A DNA stretch of 64,000 bases, taken from the NCBI GenBank assembly GCA_002841945.1, contig PHBI01000004.1, forward strand, positions 62,001-126,000, written 5' to 3'. Both the position numbers and the translations under genes were made by a program. This document shows, piece after piece, positions 1 through 8,907 of this stretch (positions within the stretch are counted from its first letter, which is position 1; every line of letters starts with the position of its first letter). Origin of the DNA: Deltaproteobacteria bacterium HGW-Deltaproteobacteria-14. Its GTDB lineage: Bacteria > Myxococcota_A > UBA9042 > PHBI01. The notes under the pieces were generated by a model that saw only the letters and a list, made by a program, of their open reading frames with translations, made no database searches and had not been told where the DNA came from.

Positions 1-13
1 CGGACCGACCACC

Positions 14-137
14 GCTGGAGGTCGAGCTGGAGATCGGTCGGTCGGGACCGACCCGGGCTGGAGGTCGAGCTGAGAACCGGACGGTCCCGACCGACCCTGC
101 GTGGAGCTCGGGCTCCAGGCGGGTCGGTCGGGACCGA
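14..137. repeat. Short direct and inverted repeats with alternative stems
   Basis: A 16-base unit (gctggaggtcgagctg) occurs at 14-29 and 57-72. A 14-base unit (ggtcggtcgggacc) occurs at 36-49 and 122-135, and its exact reverse complement lies at 83-96. The middle copy can therefore pair with either flanking copy, giving two mutually exclusive 14-bp stems. The array may continue to the left of the window. Nothing convincing is coded between here and 371. A termination or attenuation role is possible but unproven. Confidence 0.6.
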
Positions 138-371
138 GGCGTCGTCGCGCGTGCGTGCCGCTCAAACGTCAAATTCCGCCACTTTGTGTTCACTTCCGGG
201 GCGCCGCTCGCCGGCGCGTCGCGTCGATTGGGGGCGCCGGCGACGCCGGCGCGCCCGTTGCCAACGCCGGAGGCCTGATAGGTGAGCGGGCGAACCTATC
301 GGGACCTCCGTCCAGCATCTCTAGCGAGACCGACCCAGCGCCGCCCCCCGGGCGTCGGGAGAAAGGGATTC

Positions 372-509
372 GTGAGATGCCTGGTTCCTGAATCGACGAG
401 TCTGGCTTACGTTGTTGGAGGCCTGCTGCTCATCGGCGTGGTCGCGTTGGCCTTCACGCGGCTGATGACGGGCTGCGAGCCCGCCGTCAGGCAGCGTCGT
501 GCGGGCTGA
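372..509 (+). CDS. Possible small single-pass membrane protein
   Basis: A 45-residue frame opening with GTG, with a purine-rich AAAGGG about six bases upstream. It has one hydrophobic stretch (about residues 12-29, rich in Val, Leu, Gly, Ala) followed by Thr-Arg and a short Arg-rich tail, as in a single-spanning membrane peptide. It precedes the dehydrogenase gene at 613 on the same strand. I recognise no family. It could be a chance frame in GC-rich DNA, so only the membrane-like segment and the ribosome site support it. Confidence 0.3.
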   Translation: MRCLVPESTSLAYVVGGLLLIGVVALAFTRLMTGCEPAVRQRRAG

Positions 510-534
510 CGCGCGACGGTGCGGGCGCTCGTCA

Positions 535-578
535 GGCAACGCTGGCCGTCATGGAGTCAGACTCGGGCGGTTCGAAGC
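535..578. repeat. 44-bp repeat, copy A, with GAGTC-N-GACTC dyad
   Basis: This 44-base stretch matches 5146-5189 at 34 of 44 positions. The core tggagtcRgactcgggcggt differs by one base only and contains the dyad GAGTC-R-GACTC (here 554-564). Copy A lies 35 bases before the dehydrogenase start; copy B lies upstream of the P-type ATPase. A shared operator or a small dispersed repeat are both possible. Confidence 0.5.
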
Positions 579-612
579 TGCCATCGACAGTCCCCAACAG
601 GAGGAAGAGCTC

Positions 613-1479
613 ATGACCACGATCAAGAACGTGTCGGTCCTCGGCACCGGCGTGCTCGGTTCGCAGATCGCGTTCCAGACGGCGTTCCATGGCTTCTCGG
701 TCATCGCGTACGACATCAGCGCGGAGATCATCGAGCAGGCGAAGGCGCGGTTCGCTGGCTTGGCGCAGACCTACATCGACGAGCACGTCGCCGGCGCGGC
801 CGATGGCGGCTCCGCGGCGGCGCTCGCCAACATCCGCTATTCGTTCGACCTCGGCGAGGCGGTCGAGGACGCCGACCTCGTCATCGAGTCCGTGCCGGAG
901 AAGCTCGACATCAAGCGCGAGGTCTACACAGCGCTGGCGAAGCTCGCGCCGCCCAGGACGATCTTCGCGACCAACTCGTCGACCCTGCTGCCAAGCGAGA
1001 TGAAGGACTTCACCGGTCGCCCGGAGCGGTTCATCGCGTTGCACTACGCCAACCGCGTCTGGTCGCACAATACGGCGGAGATCATGGGAACGACCGCCAC
1101 CGCCCCGGCGGTCTTCCAGGCGATCGTCGACTTCGCGAAGGCGACGGGCATGATCCCGATCGAGATCAAGAAGGAGAAGGCCGGGTACCTCCTCAACTCG
1201 CTGCTCGTGCCGCTCCTCAGCGCGGCGGGCGATCTCCTCGTCGACGGCGTCGCCGAGCCCGAGATGGTCGACAAGGTGTGGCGCATCGCCACCGGGGCGC
1301 CGCTGGGTCCGTTCCAGATCCTCGATGTCGTCGGCCTCACGACCGCGTACAACATCTTGGCGGCGGACCCGGATCCGAAGCGGCAGGTCTTCGCGAAGCT
1401 GCTCAAGGAGTCCTACATCGACGAGGGCAAGCTCGGCAGGGCGACCGGCGAGGGCTTCTACAGCTATCCTAGAGGGTAG
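613..1479 (+). CDS. 3-hydroxyacyl-CoA dehydrogenase family protein
   Basis: A 288-residue NAD(P)-dependent oxidoreductase of the 3-hydroxyacyl-CoA or 3-hydroxybutyryl-CoA dehydrogenase family, interconverting a 3-hydroxyacyl-CoA and its 3-keto form in the cytosol. The N-terminus has the Rossmann motif G11-T-G-V-L-G16, followed by an acidic residue at the end of the second strand that favours NAD. The middle carries ESVPEKLDIK and TNSSTL, typical of the family, and the C-terminal helical domain has GYLLNSLLVPLL and GPFQILD. Its size matches single-domain members, with no crotonase part. I chose the ATG at 613 because an AGGAGGA site sits just upstream; the open frame runs on to 499 without family similarity. 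The substrate chain length cannot be read from the sequence. The gene stands alone, convergent with the DUF89 gene. Confidence 0.88.
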   Translation: MTTIKNVSVLGTGVLGSQIAFQTAFHGFSVIAYDISAEIIEQAKARFAGLAQTYIDEHVAGAADGGSAAALANIRYSFDLGEAVEDADLVIESVPEKLDIKREVYTALAKLAPPRTIFATNSSTLLPSEMKDFTGRPERFIALHYANRVWSHNTAEIMGTTATAPAVFQAIVDFAKATGMIPIEIKKEKAGYLLNSLLVPLLSAAGDLLVDGVAEPEMVDKVWRIATGAPLGPFQILDVVGLTTAYNILAADPDPKRQVFAKLLKESYIDEGKLGRATGEGFYSYPRG

Positions 1480-1528
1480 CGGTCGTCGCGTTCGATTCTC
1501 GGGGCGTCGCGGCGGGCCGAGGTGGACC

Positions 1529-2413
1529 TCATGGAACCTCCCTCCAGCCTGTGGACCTCAGCTCGGTGGGCGCGAGCAGGGCGAGGGTGCCCACGGGCAA
1601 CCCGACCTGATGGCCCACGACCGGGCACTTCACCTTGAACCAGAAGGCGATGTCCCTTCCGGCGCCGCTGAGCGACTCGAAGTTGCCCTGGCCCTTGGCG
1701 ATGACGAGATCCGCGCGGTCAAAACGCTCCCGAAAGTCGCTGCTGCAGTCGTCGAGGATGGTCCCGGGCGCGTCGGAGCCGTTGTCGATCACGCGGACGA
1801 GCTCGAGCATCCCGACGTCCTTGGCGTCGGCGAGCGTGGCGTCGTTGAGGACCGGAGCCCCGCGAACCGCGACGGTCACTCGCTCGGCGCCGAGCGCCTC
1901 GACGACCAGGCGGTCGACCGCGATCTCCCCGGCGTTGTCGGCGAGGTAGAGGATGTCCTTCGCCTCGGCCGCCGCCGCGAGGAACCCCTCCCAGTCGCCG
2001 TGAACCGGCTCCTTCGGTGGTCCCCGCAGCGCCGCTCGCACCTCGGCGTCGGTGATGGCCGAGGCGACGCCCATGTCGATGGCGTTGGCGGCGACGGCGC
2101 ATATGGCCGCAGCCCGCAAGGGATCCTCGGCCTGTCGCACGAGCTCGGAGAGCTCGGGCAGGGCCGCGAGGGCGAGGCTGTTGAAGCGCGTCTTGGCCGC
2201 CTGATAGGGGTCCTGCACCCGCGTCAGCTCCCGCAGCCGCCGGTGGATGGCCTGCGCCGTGAACGGTGGCGGCCGGTCGAGATCCAGCTCGGCCGCCATG
2301 CGCAGCACGTCCCTGACGACCAGCTCGTGGATGCGGGTGTCGCCGGTCACGTTGCGAGCCGCCTCGAGGCTCTGGCGCAGCAGGCAGGGGATGCAGTCGA
2401 GGTACGTGTTCAT
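1529..2413 (-). CDS. DUF89/ARMT1-like metal-dependent phosphatase
   Basis: A 294-residue DUF89-family protein. These are metal-dependent phosphatases proposed to act on damaged or reactive phospho-metabolites. Visible hallmarks are the N-terminal CIPC pair (residues 7-10), LADNAGE around 158-163, an LND motif near 189-191, and AKGQGNFE at 239-246, which together form the metal and phosphate site. It resembles the short archaeal/bacterial form rather than the longer eukaryotic ARMT1. The start codon overlaps the ATPase stop as ATGA, so the two are probably translationally coupled. The substrate is unknown. Confidence 0.82.
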   Translation of the reverse strand: MNTYLDCIPCLLRQSLEAARNVTGDTRIHELVVRDVLRMAAELDLDRPPPFTAQAIHRRLRELTRVQDPYQAAKTRFNSLALAALPELSELVRQAEDPLRAAAICAVAANAIDMGVASAITDAEVRAALRGPPKEPVHGDWEGFLAAAAEAKDILYLADNAGEIAVDRLVVEALGAERVTVAVRGAPVLNDATLADAKDVGMLELVRVIDNGSDAPGTILDDCSSDFRERFDRADLVIAKGQGNFESLSGAGRDIAFWFKVKCPVVGHQVGLPVGTLALLAPTELRSTGWREVP

Positions 2414-5025
2414 CGGGCGGACGCCTTGCGGAGCCCCAACAGCAGCCGTACCAGCGGGCTCACCGCGCTCAGCCCCAGGATGATGGCCCAGGTGCCGAGG
2501 TCGGTCAGCGGCTCGGTGCCGAAGATCCGGTTGCAGAAGGGGACGAAGACCAGCACGGGGACCATCGCGACCATCGCCAGGCTGAACCCCTTGAGGAGCT
2601 TGTTGGGCGCCGTGAACTTGTCGAGCAGCCGGCCCTCGCGCAGCACGAAGACCGAGAGCTGGGGCGAGAGCAGCGTGACGACGAAGGCGGCGGTCTGGGC
2701 CGCCTCGGCGCTGTGGTGTCCGCCCTGCCACACGAACCAGTAGGCGGCGGTGATGGCCAGGCCGAACACGGCGCCGTCGAAGAGCATCGCCCAGCGGTCC
2801 CGAGGGGTCAGGATGGGATCGTCACGGCGCGGGGGGCGGCGCTGCATGACGTGCGGGCCGCCGGGGTCGATGGACAGGCCCACGCCGGGGGCGGTCTCCA
2901 TGACGACGTTGGACCAGAGCAGCATCAGCGCGTTGAGCGAGGTGCCGGGGGCGAACAGCGGCGTGATGAGGGTGGTGACGACCTTGCCGAGGTTGTTGGT
3001 GATGAGGTAGCGGACCAGGCGCTGGAGGTTGCCGAAGACGGTGCGGCCCTCTCTGACCGCGGCGACGATGGTCGCGAAGTTGTCGTCGGTCAGGATGATG
3101 TCGGCGGCCTGCTGGCTGACCTGGGTGCCGGCGCGGCCCATGGCGATGCCCACGTCGGCCTGCTTGAGGGCCGGGGCGTCGTTGACGCCGTCGCCGGTCA
3201 TCGCGACCACGTGCCCCTCGGACCGCAGCGCCGCGACGATCGCGAGCTTGTCGACCGGCCCGACGCGGCTGTAGACGCGATAGTCGCCGACCCGGCGGCG
3301 GTACTCCTCGGGGTCGAGGGCCTCGAGCTCCTTGCCCTCGACGGCCTGGGCCGGGTCGCTGGCGATGCCAACGGCCTGCGCGATGGCGAACCCGGTCTTC
3401 TTGGCGTCGCCGGTGATCATCACGACCGCGATGCCGGCCGTGTGGGCCTCGGCGACGACCTGCTTGACCTCGTCCTTGGGCGGGTCGTGGATGACCGCGG
3501 CCCCGAGCCACTCGAGCGGCGGCAGGGCCTCCGGGACCCGCGCGCAGGTGGCGTCGACCGCGACACGGGCGAAGCCGATGAGCCGGAAGCCCTGGTCCTG
3601 GCGCGTCCCCAGGTCGCTGAGGATGTCCGCGGCGTGGGCGTGGTCGAGGCCGGAGCAGAGCGAGACGAGCTTCTCGGGTGCGCCCATCACCAAGAGGCGG
3701 CGCCCGCCGCCGGGGACGGCGACCAACGCGGCGCTGTAGCGCCGGTCGCTGCTGAACGGGACGGCGTCGACGATGTCGGTGCCGGCGTCGAACACGCCGG
3801 GCTTGAAGCCGGTCAGGACGGCGGCTCTGAGCAGCGCGGTCTCGGTGGGGTCGCCGGAGTCGACGGTCGCGGTGGTGCACTTGACCGCGATGAGGAAGAG
3901 GTCGTTGACCAGGTCTTCGCGGCCCTCGCTGAGCAAGGTGAAGAGGTCGGCGGACGCGTGAAACGCGCGCTCGAGGTAGAACTCCTTGGCCGTCATCGTG
4001 TGGGTGGTGATGGTGCCGGTCTTGTCGGTGCAGATGAAGTCGACGTTGCCCAGGGTCTCGACCGAGCTGAGCTTCTTGACGATGGTCGACTGCTTGGCCA
4101 GCCGCTCGACCGCCAAGGACAGGGCGATGGTGATGCTGGCGGGCAGCCCCTCGGGGAAGACGGCCACCACGATGGTGATGGCGAGCAGGACGGCGGCCTC
4201 CACGGACGCCGCGTCCCAGCCCGACTGGTTCTTCACGGCGAAGATGAGCAGGACCAGGGCGGCCGACGCGAAGGCGAGGATGACCAGGAACTTGGTCTCC
4301 CGGGCCAGCCGGACCTGCAGCGGCGTCTTCTCGGCGCCCGCGTCCTCGAGGGAGTGGGCGATCTTGCCGAGCTCGGTGGCGGCGCCGACGGAGACGACGA
4401 CGGCGGCGCAGGTGCCGTCGAGGATGCGGGAGCCGGTGAAGACGAGGTTCTTGATCTCGTAGGGTTTGAGCTTCGGCTCGGGCTGCGGGTCGGTCCCCTT
4501 GCGGACGGGCTCGCTCTCGCCGGTCAGGTGCGCCTCGTCCACGAGCAGGTTGGCGGCGTCGAGGAGCCGGGCGTCGGCGGGGACGATGTCGCCGGACTCG
4601 AGCAGGACGACGTCGCCCGGGACGAGGAAGCGCGTCGCGACGATCTCTGGCCGGCCGTCGCGGAGGACCCGCACGGTGGGAGCGAGCATCTTGCTCAGCG
4701 CTTCGATGGCGCGCTCGGCCTTGGCGTCCTGCAGCAGGCCGACGACGGTGTTGATGGCCACGACCCCGAGGATGGCCAGGCCCTCGATCCAGTCGCCGAT
4801 GGCGAACGAGAAGAGGGTCGCGGCGAGGAGCATCAGGATCATGGGCTCGACGACGGTCTCGAGGACCTTCGCGAGCAGCGACCTGCGCTGCTGAGCGGGC
4901 AGCTCGTTGAAGCCGCTCGTCTGGCGGATAGCGGCGACCCGTTCGGAGGTCAGCCCCTTCCGATTGGAACCCATGGTCGCGAGCAGGGCGTCGGCGTCGG
5001 GAGCGTAGGCATCGACCAGGTTCAA
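2410..5025 (-). CDS. P-type cation-transporting ATPase (Ca2+-ATPase-like, type II)
   Basis: An 871-residue P-type ATPase pumping a cation across the inner membrane. In order: N-terminal cation-ATPase domain; transmembrane pair near 60-97; actuator loop with TGES (168-171); PEGLP (291-295) in the fourth membrane helix, as in Ca2+-ATPases of types IIA/IIB; the phosphorylation motif DKTGT (Asp334); the nucleotide domain; GDGVNDAPALK; and a C-terminal group of membrane helices. I prefer the TTG at 5025-5023 because AGGAGG lies four bases before it and the family N-terminus begins there; the upstream in-frame stretch has no similarity. It is followed by the DUF89 gene with an ATGA overlap and preceded by a same-strand two-component pair that may control it. 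Ca2+ is the likeliest ion; Mg2+ or Mn2+ cannot be excluded. Confidence 0.9.
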   Translation of the reverse strand: MNLVDAYAPDADALLATMGSNRKGLTSERVAAIRQTSGFNELPAQQRRSLLAKVLETVVEPMILMLLAATLFSFAIGDWIEGLAILGVVAINTVVGLLQDAKAERAIEALSKMLAPTVRVLRDGRPEIVATRFLVPGDVVLLESGDIVPADARLLDAANLLVDEAHLTGESEPVRKGTDPQPEPKLKPYEIKNLVFTGSRILDGTCAAVVVSVGAATELGKIAHSLEDAGAEKTPLQVRLARETKFLVILAFASAALVLLIFAVKNQSGWDAASVEAAVLLAITIVVAVFPEGLPASITIALSLAVERLAKQSTIVKKLSSVETLGNVDFICTDKTGTITTHTMTAKEFYLERAFHASADLFTLLSEGREDLVNDLFLIAVKCTTATVDSGDPTETALLRAAVLTGFKPGVFDAGTDIVDAVPFSSDRRYSAALVAVPGGGRRLLVMGAPEKLVSLCSGLDHAHAADILSDLGTRQDQGFRLIGFARVAVDATCARVPEALPPLEWLGAAVIHDPPKDEVKQVVAEAHTAGIAVVMITGDAKKTGFAIAQAVGIASDPAQAVEGKELEALDPEEYRRRVGDYRVYSRVGPVDKLAIVAALRSEGHVVAMTGDGVNDAPALKQADVGIAMGRAGTQVSQQAADIILTDDNFATIVAAVREGRTVFGNLQRLVRYLITNNLGKVVTTLITPLFAPGTSLNALMLLWSNVVMETAPGVGLSIDPGGPHVMQRRPPRRDDPILTPRDRWAMLFDGAVFGLAITAAYWFVWQGGHHSAEAAQTAAFVVTLLSPQLSVFVLREGRLLDKFTAPNKLLKGFSLAMVAMVPVLVFVPFCNRIFGTEPLTDLGTWAIILGLSAVSPLVRLLLGLRKASAR

Positions 5026-5145
5026 GGGCCCTCCTGGGAGCAAGCACCGCCCGCCCTCACGCATAGGCACCGATGAGCCCGTCGTCGAGCCGAACTCCGG
5101 CGCGATCTGGCGACGACCGAGCGGACGCCTCGGCCGGTGCCCGTC

Positions 5146-5189
5146 GGCCACCCTGGTCGCGGTGGAGTCGGACTCGGGCGGTCTGAACC
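5146..5189. repeat. 44-bp repeat, copy B, with GAGTC-N-GACTC dyad
   Basis: Second copy of the repeat at 535-578. It sits in the 232-base gap between the response regulator and the ATPase start, about 120-165 bases upstream of the ATPase TTG. The dyad is GAGTC-G-GACTC at 5165-5175. Confidence 0.5.
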
Positions 5190-5257
5190 GGCGCCAGGGT
5201 GGGGGGCTCGTGCGGGTCGTCCGGAGATCGAGCGGCGGCAAACCGGGTCGCACGCCG

Positions 5258-5950
5258 TCAAGGGTCGAAGCGGTAGCCGGCGCCGTGGACGGTGACGAGG
5301 TGGCGCGGGCGGCGCGCGTCGACCTCGAGCTTCACCCGCAGGCGGCGGATGAAGTTGTCGATGGTGCGCGTGGTGCCGTCGTAGTCGTAGTCCCACACGG
5401 CGTCGAGCAGGCGGCTGCGGGAGTAGATGCGCCCGGGGTGGGACACCAGAAAGGCCAGCAGCTCGACCTCGCGCGCGGTCAGGGACACGGGGGCGCCCGC
5501 GCGGTGGACCTCGCCGCGGTCGAGCGCCACCGTGACGTCGCCGAAGCGCACCACGCGGTCGTGGGTCGCGTCCCAGGCGGGACGCCGCAGCGCCGCCCGG
5601 ACGCGGGCGACGAGCTCGGCCAGGCTGAAGGGCTTGGTCAGATAGCCGTCGGCGCCGAGGTGCAGCGCCTCGACCTTGTCGGCCACCTCGCCGCGCGCCG
5701 ACAGCACCAGGACCGGCGTCGCCCGCGCCCGCTCGCGCAGGGCCGCGACCACCTCGAAGCCGTCCATGCCGGGCAGCATCAGGTCGAGGATCACGAGATC
5801 CGGCGCCTCGTCGATGGCGATCCGCAGCCCCTCTTCCCCGTCCGCGGCGTGGAGCACCCGGAAGCCCTCGATCTCGAGGTTCATCACGAGCCCACGGGCC
5901 AGCGTCCGGTCGTCCTCCACGACGAGCAGCGTCGGGTGTTCACCCATCAT
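5258..5950 (-). CDS. OmpR-family response regulator
   Basis: A 230-residue DNA-binding response regulator. The receiver domain (about 1-120) has the acidic pair ED-D near residues 12-14, phospho-acceptor Asp56 in VILDLMLP, and the conserved Lys in LTKPF. The C-terminal winged helix (about 135-230) has the typical REVELLAFLVSHPG and GAGYRFDP ends. It overlaps the upstream histidine kinase gene by 11 bases, so the two form a cognate pair. The next gene on the same strand is the P-type ATPase, a plausible but unproven target. A second ATG at 5947 is an equally possible start. Confidence 0.93.
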   Translation of the reverse strand: MMGEHPTLLVVEDDRTLARGLVMNLEIEGFRVLHAADGEEGLRIAIDEAPDLVILDLMLPGMDGFEVVAALRERARATPVLVLSARGEVADKVEALHLGADGYLTKPFSLAELVARVRAALRRPAWDATHDRVVRFGDVTVALDRGEVHRAGAPVSLTAREVELLAFLVSHPGRIYSRSRLLDAVWDYDYDGTTRTIDNFIRRLRVKLEVDARRPRHLVTVHGAGYRFDP

Positions 5951-6875
5951 GGCCGCTCTCCGACGCGGCCGGCAGGCGGATGGTGAACGTCGCGCCGTGC
6001 CCGGGCTCGCTCTCGACCGCCACCTGCCCGTCGTGCGCCTCGACCACGCTCTTGACGATGTCGAGCCCGAGGCCGGTGCCGCGGACCCGCGCCCGGCCGC
6101 CCGTGCCGCGGTAGAAGCGCTCGAAGATGTGGCGCAGGTCGGCGGCCGCGATGCCGGGGCCGTTGTCGCTCACCCGGATGACGATCTCGCGCCCCTCGCG
6201 GGTGGCCGCGACCGTGATGGCGCCCCGCTCGGCGCCGTACTTGACGGCGTTGTGTACGAGGTTGCGGACGGCGTGGAGCAGCCCCTCGTGGTCGCCGAAC
6301 AGCGCGGGCAGGTCGTCGGCGATGGCGACGGCGACGCTGGCGTCGCGCGCCTCCGGGAGCCGGACGACGCCGGCGACGGCCTCGCGCACCAGGGCGTCGA
6401 CGGCGACGAGCTCGTAGGCCAGCGGCGTCGCCTCGCTGTCGATGCGGCGCCAGGCCAGCACGCGCTCGACGAGGTCCTCGAGGCGCCGCACCTCGTCGCC
6501 CAGCATCTCGGTCAGGACCGCGAGCCGCGCGGGGTCGTCGCCGCGCCCGGCCTCGAGGGTCTCGGCGACGAGGCGGATCCCGGCGACCGGCGTGCGCAGC
6601 TCGTGGCTGACGTTGGCGACGAAGTCCGCCTGCAGCTCCGCGAGGCGGACGTTGCGGCGCACGAAGCTGACCGCCACGGTGCCGCCGGCGATGGCGGTCG
6701 CGCCGAAGGTGAGGATCAGCACGCCGAACACGATGTCGAAGGCCTCGCGCCACAGCGCGAGCGCGACGATGCCGACCGTCGCCGACAGCACCGTCGGGAT
6801 GACGACCATCCCGACCAGCATGGCGAGCAGCAGTCCCGCCGGGAGGAGCCTGCGTCGGCGCTTGGGCCTCTTCAC
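5940..6875 (-). CDS. Sensor histidine kinase with minimal sensor region
   Basis: A 311-residue membrane histidine kinase. A basic N-terminus is followed by two membrane segments (about 11-42 and 49-72) with only a few residues between them, so there is no periplasmic sensing domain of note; sensing is probably in the membrane or through a partner. The dimerisation domain has the H-box NVSHELRTP (His91). The ATPase domain shows the N-box HNAVKYG, the G1 box DNGPGI and the G2 box GTGLGL. It phosphorylates the overlapping downstream response regulator. The signal is unknown. Confidence 0.92.
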   Translation of the reverse strand: MKRPKRRRRLLPAGLLLAMLVGMVVIPTVLSATVGIVALALWREAFDIVFGVLILTFGATAIAGGTVAVSFVRRNVRLAELQADFVANVSHELRTPVAGIRLVAETLEAGRGDDPARLAVLTEMLGDEVRRLEDLVERVLAWRRIDSEATPLAYELVAVDALVREAVAGVVRLPEARDASVAVAIADDLPALFGDHEGLLHAVRNLVHNAVKYGAERGAITVAATREGREIVIRVSDNGPGIAAADLRHIFERFYRGTGGRARVRGTGLGLDIVKSVVEAHDGQVAVESEPGHGATFTIRLPAASESGHDG

Positions 6876-7023
6876 GGTCCGGTCCTCGGTGGGGCGGCGC
6901 CACGTCCCCCAAGTGGTACGTCGCGTGGGCCCCGCGCCCCATGATGCACCTGGCCGGAGCTCGGGCCAAGCGCTGGGCGTGGGCCGTTGTCTGCCGCGCC
7001 GATGCGCGGCCCGGGGCGATCCA

Positions 7024-8637
7024 CTACGCCCCTACGACCTCGGCGGTGCGGGCGGCGGCCGGCAGCAGCGCCACCTCGCGCCGCGGCTTGCGGGCCGCGC
7101 TGGCGGCCTCCGCGGCGCGCTCGGCGCGGATCTCCGCGACCGACTGGGCGAGGCGCGGCAGGACGTGATCTTCGGTGTAGCGGATCATGTGCTCGCCCAT
7201 GACGGTCAGCACGATCGCGCGGCGCAGGTTGTGGCGCGCCTTGCGCAGGGTCTTGAACAGCAGCTTCCAGAAGTGGCGGCGCCGCGGGCGCACCACGCCG
7301 ACGACCCACATGACCTTGAGCAGCCGCACGAGGTCCATGAAGCGGATCTTCGAGCCCCCCGGGACCGGCTGGGCGCGCATCACGTGCGCCTCGCAGCGGG
7401 CGTAGTAGGCGGCCGGCTCGTAGAGCTGGCCGAGGAGCTTCGCGTAGCCCGCGACCAGCGTCTCCTCGTCGAGGCTCGGCTCGAAGTTGGGGCGGCCGAA
7501 CTGGTCGCCGGTGGAGCGCCCGCGGAGGCGGTCCTCGCGCACCAGGCGGCGCCACAGCTGGGTCTCGGGCAGGGCCATCAGCAGCCCCGCCATCGCGATC
7601 GGGATCGGCGACGCCTGGATGTAGGCGCGCTGGGCCTCGAAGACCTCCGGGCCGTCCTGGTCGAAGCCGAGGATGAAGCCCGCCATGACCTCGAGCCCGG
7701 CGGTCGAGAGCTTCTCGACGGCGGCGAGCAAGTCGATGCGCAGGTTCTGGGTCTTCTGGGTGGCCTGGAGCGCCTCGGGGGACGGCGACTCGATGCCGAC
7801 GAAGACCTGGGTGAAGCCGGCGGCGACCATCTGCGCGACGAGCTCGTCGTCCTCGGCCAGGTTCACGCTGGCCTCGGTGGCGAAGTCGAAGGGGTAGCCG
7901 TGGCGCTCCTGGAAGGCGATGACCTCGGGCAGGAGCTTTTTGACGGCGGGGCGGTTGCCGATGAAGTTGTCGTCGACGACGAAGACGCCGCCGTGCCAGC
8001 CGAGGGCGCGCAGGGCCTCGAACTCGGCGAGGACCTGCTCGGTGGACTTGATGCGCGGGACGCGGCCGTAGATCTCGATGATGTCGCAGAACTCGCAGCG
8101 GTACGGGCAGCCGCGCGACATCTGGATGCTCATGCAGTCGTAGTCGGTCAGCTGCAGGAGATCGAAGCGCGGCGTCGGGCTGAGCAGCATGCTCGGCGTC
8201 CGCTTGCTCTTCGAGATGAGCCGGACCTGCCCACGCGGCGCCTCGAGGGCGGCGACGAGCTCGGGGATGCGCTCCTCGATCTCGCCCTCGACGATCAGGT
8301 CGGCGCCCGCGAACTCCGACGGCGACGTGGTGGGCGCCGGCCCGCCCACGACCACGCGGGTGTCGAGGGCCCGGGCGCGCGCCATCACCGCGTGCATGCT
8401 GTCCTTCTGGACCAGCATGCCGCCGACGAAGACGGCGTCCGCCCAGCGGATGGCGTCGTCCTCGAGCGGGCGCACGTTGAGATCGGCGAGCCGCAGCTCC
8501 CAGCCTTGGGGCAGGAGGGCGGCGACGGTGATCAGCCCCAGCGGCGGCAGCATCGCGCCGGCCCCGGTGAAGGGCAGCGCGTACTGGAAACCCCAGTAGG
8601 TGATCGGGAACTCGGGATGGACGAGGAGGATCTTCAT
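7024..8637 (-). CDS. B12-binding-domain radical SAM protein (DUF4070-type)
   Basis: A 537-residue protein with an N-terminal cobalamin-binding-like Rossmann domain (starting MKILLVHPEFP, about 1-150), a radical SAM TIM barrel with the iron-sulfur motif CPYRCEFC (CxxxCxxC) and FFVDDNF-type sequence (here FVVDDNF), and a C-terminal region of the DUF4070 type. Such enzymes cleave S-adenosylmethionine to make a radical and often methylate unreactive carbons or remodel lipids or natural products; the substrate here is unknown. I place the start at the ATG giving MKILLV; nine in-frame residues upstream lack family character. It is monocistronic as far as I can see, 148 bases before the kinase gene. 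It differs from the hopanoid methylase HpnP, which has a different N-terminus. Confidence 0.85.
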   Translation of the reverse strand: MKILLVHPEFPITYWGFQYALPFTGAGAMLPPLGLITVAALLPQGWELRLADLNVRPLEDDAIRWADAVFVGGMLVQKDSMHAVMARARALDTRVVVGGPAPTTSPSEFAGADLIVEGEIEERIPELVAALEAPRGQVRLISKSKRTPSMLLSPTPRFDLLQLTDYDCMSIQMSRGCPYRCEFCDIIEIYGRVPRIKSTEQVLAEFEALRALGWHGGVFVVDDNFIGNRPAVKKLLPEVIAFQERHGYPFDFATEASVNLAEDDELVAQMVAAGFTQVFVGIESPSPEALQATQKTQNLRIDLLAAVEKLSTAGLEVMAGFILGFDQDGPEVFEAQRAYIQASPIPIAMAGLLMALPETQLWRRLVREDRLRGRSTGDQFGRPNFEPSLDEETLVAGYAKLLGQLYEPAAYYARCEAHVMRAQPVPGGSKIRFMDLVRLLKVMWVVGVVRPRRRHFWKLLFKTLRKARHNLRRAIVLTVMGEHMIRYTEDHVLPRLAQSVAEIRAERAAEAASAARKPRREVALLPAAARTAEVVGA

Positions 8638-8907
8638 GCCCCAACGGTAGGGGGCCGGTGTCACCGAGTTGTCACCGCCCCCGAGAATTTCCCTCGCGCG
8701 CGCTCACCCGCCATCCGCCGCGCCCGCGCGCACCGCGCCGCGATGCGTCCGGAGCGGACACCGCGTCCCGGTGGGGCCGATCACCTCCGCGGGCGGGTGT
8801 CCATCCCGCAGTGCAGCGAAATAACTGACGAACCCCGTCGCCCGAAGGTCGTCAACTCGTCGCACAACCTTCACACGCTCGCCGCGGCGAGGGGGTAGAG
8901 TGTGCCC

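Noticed and set aside
7024..8637. Hopanoid C-2 methylase HpnP
   Set aside because: The N-terminus and C-terminus fit the DUF4070 radical SAM group, and no hopanoid cyclase genes are near.
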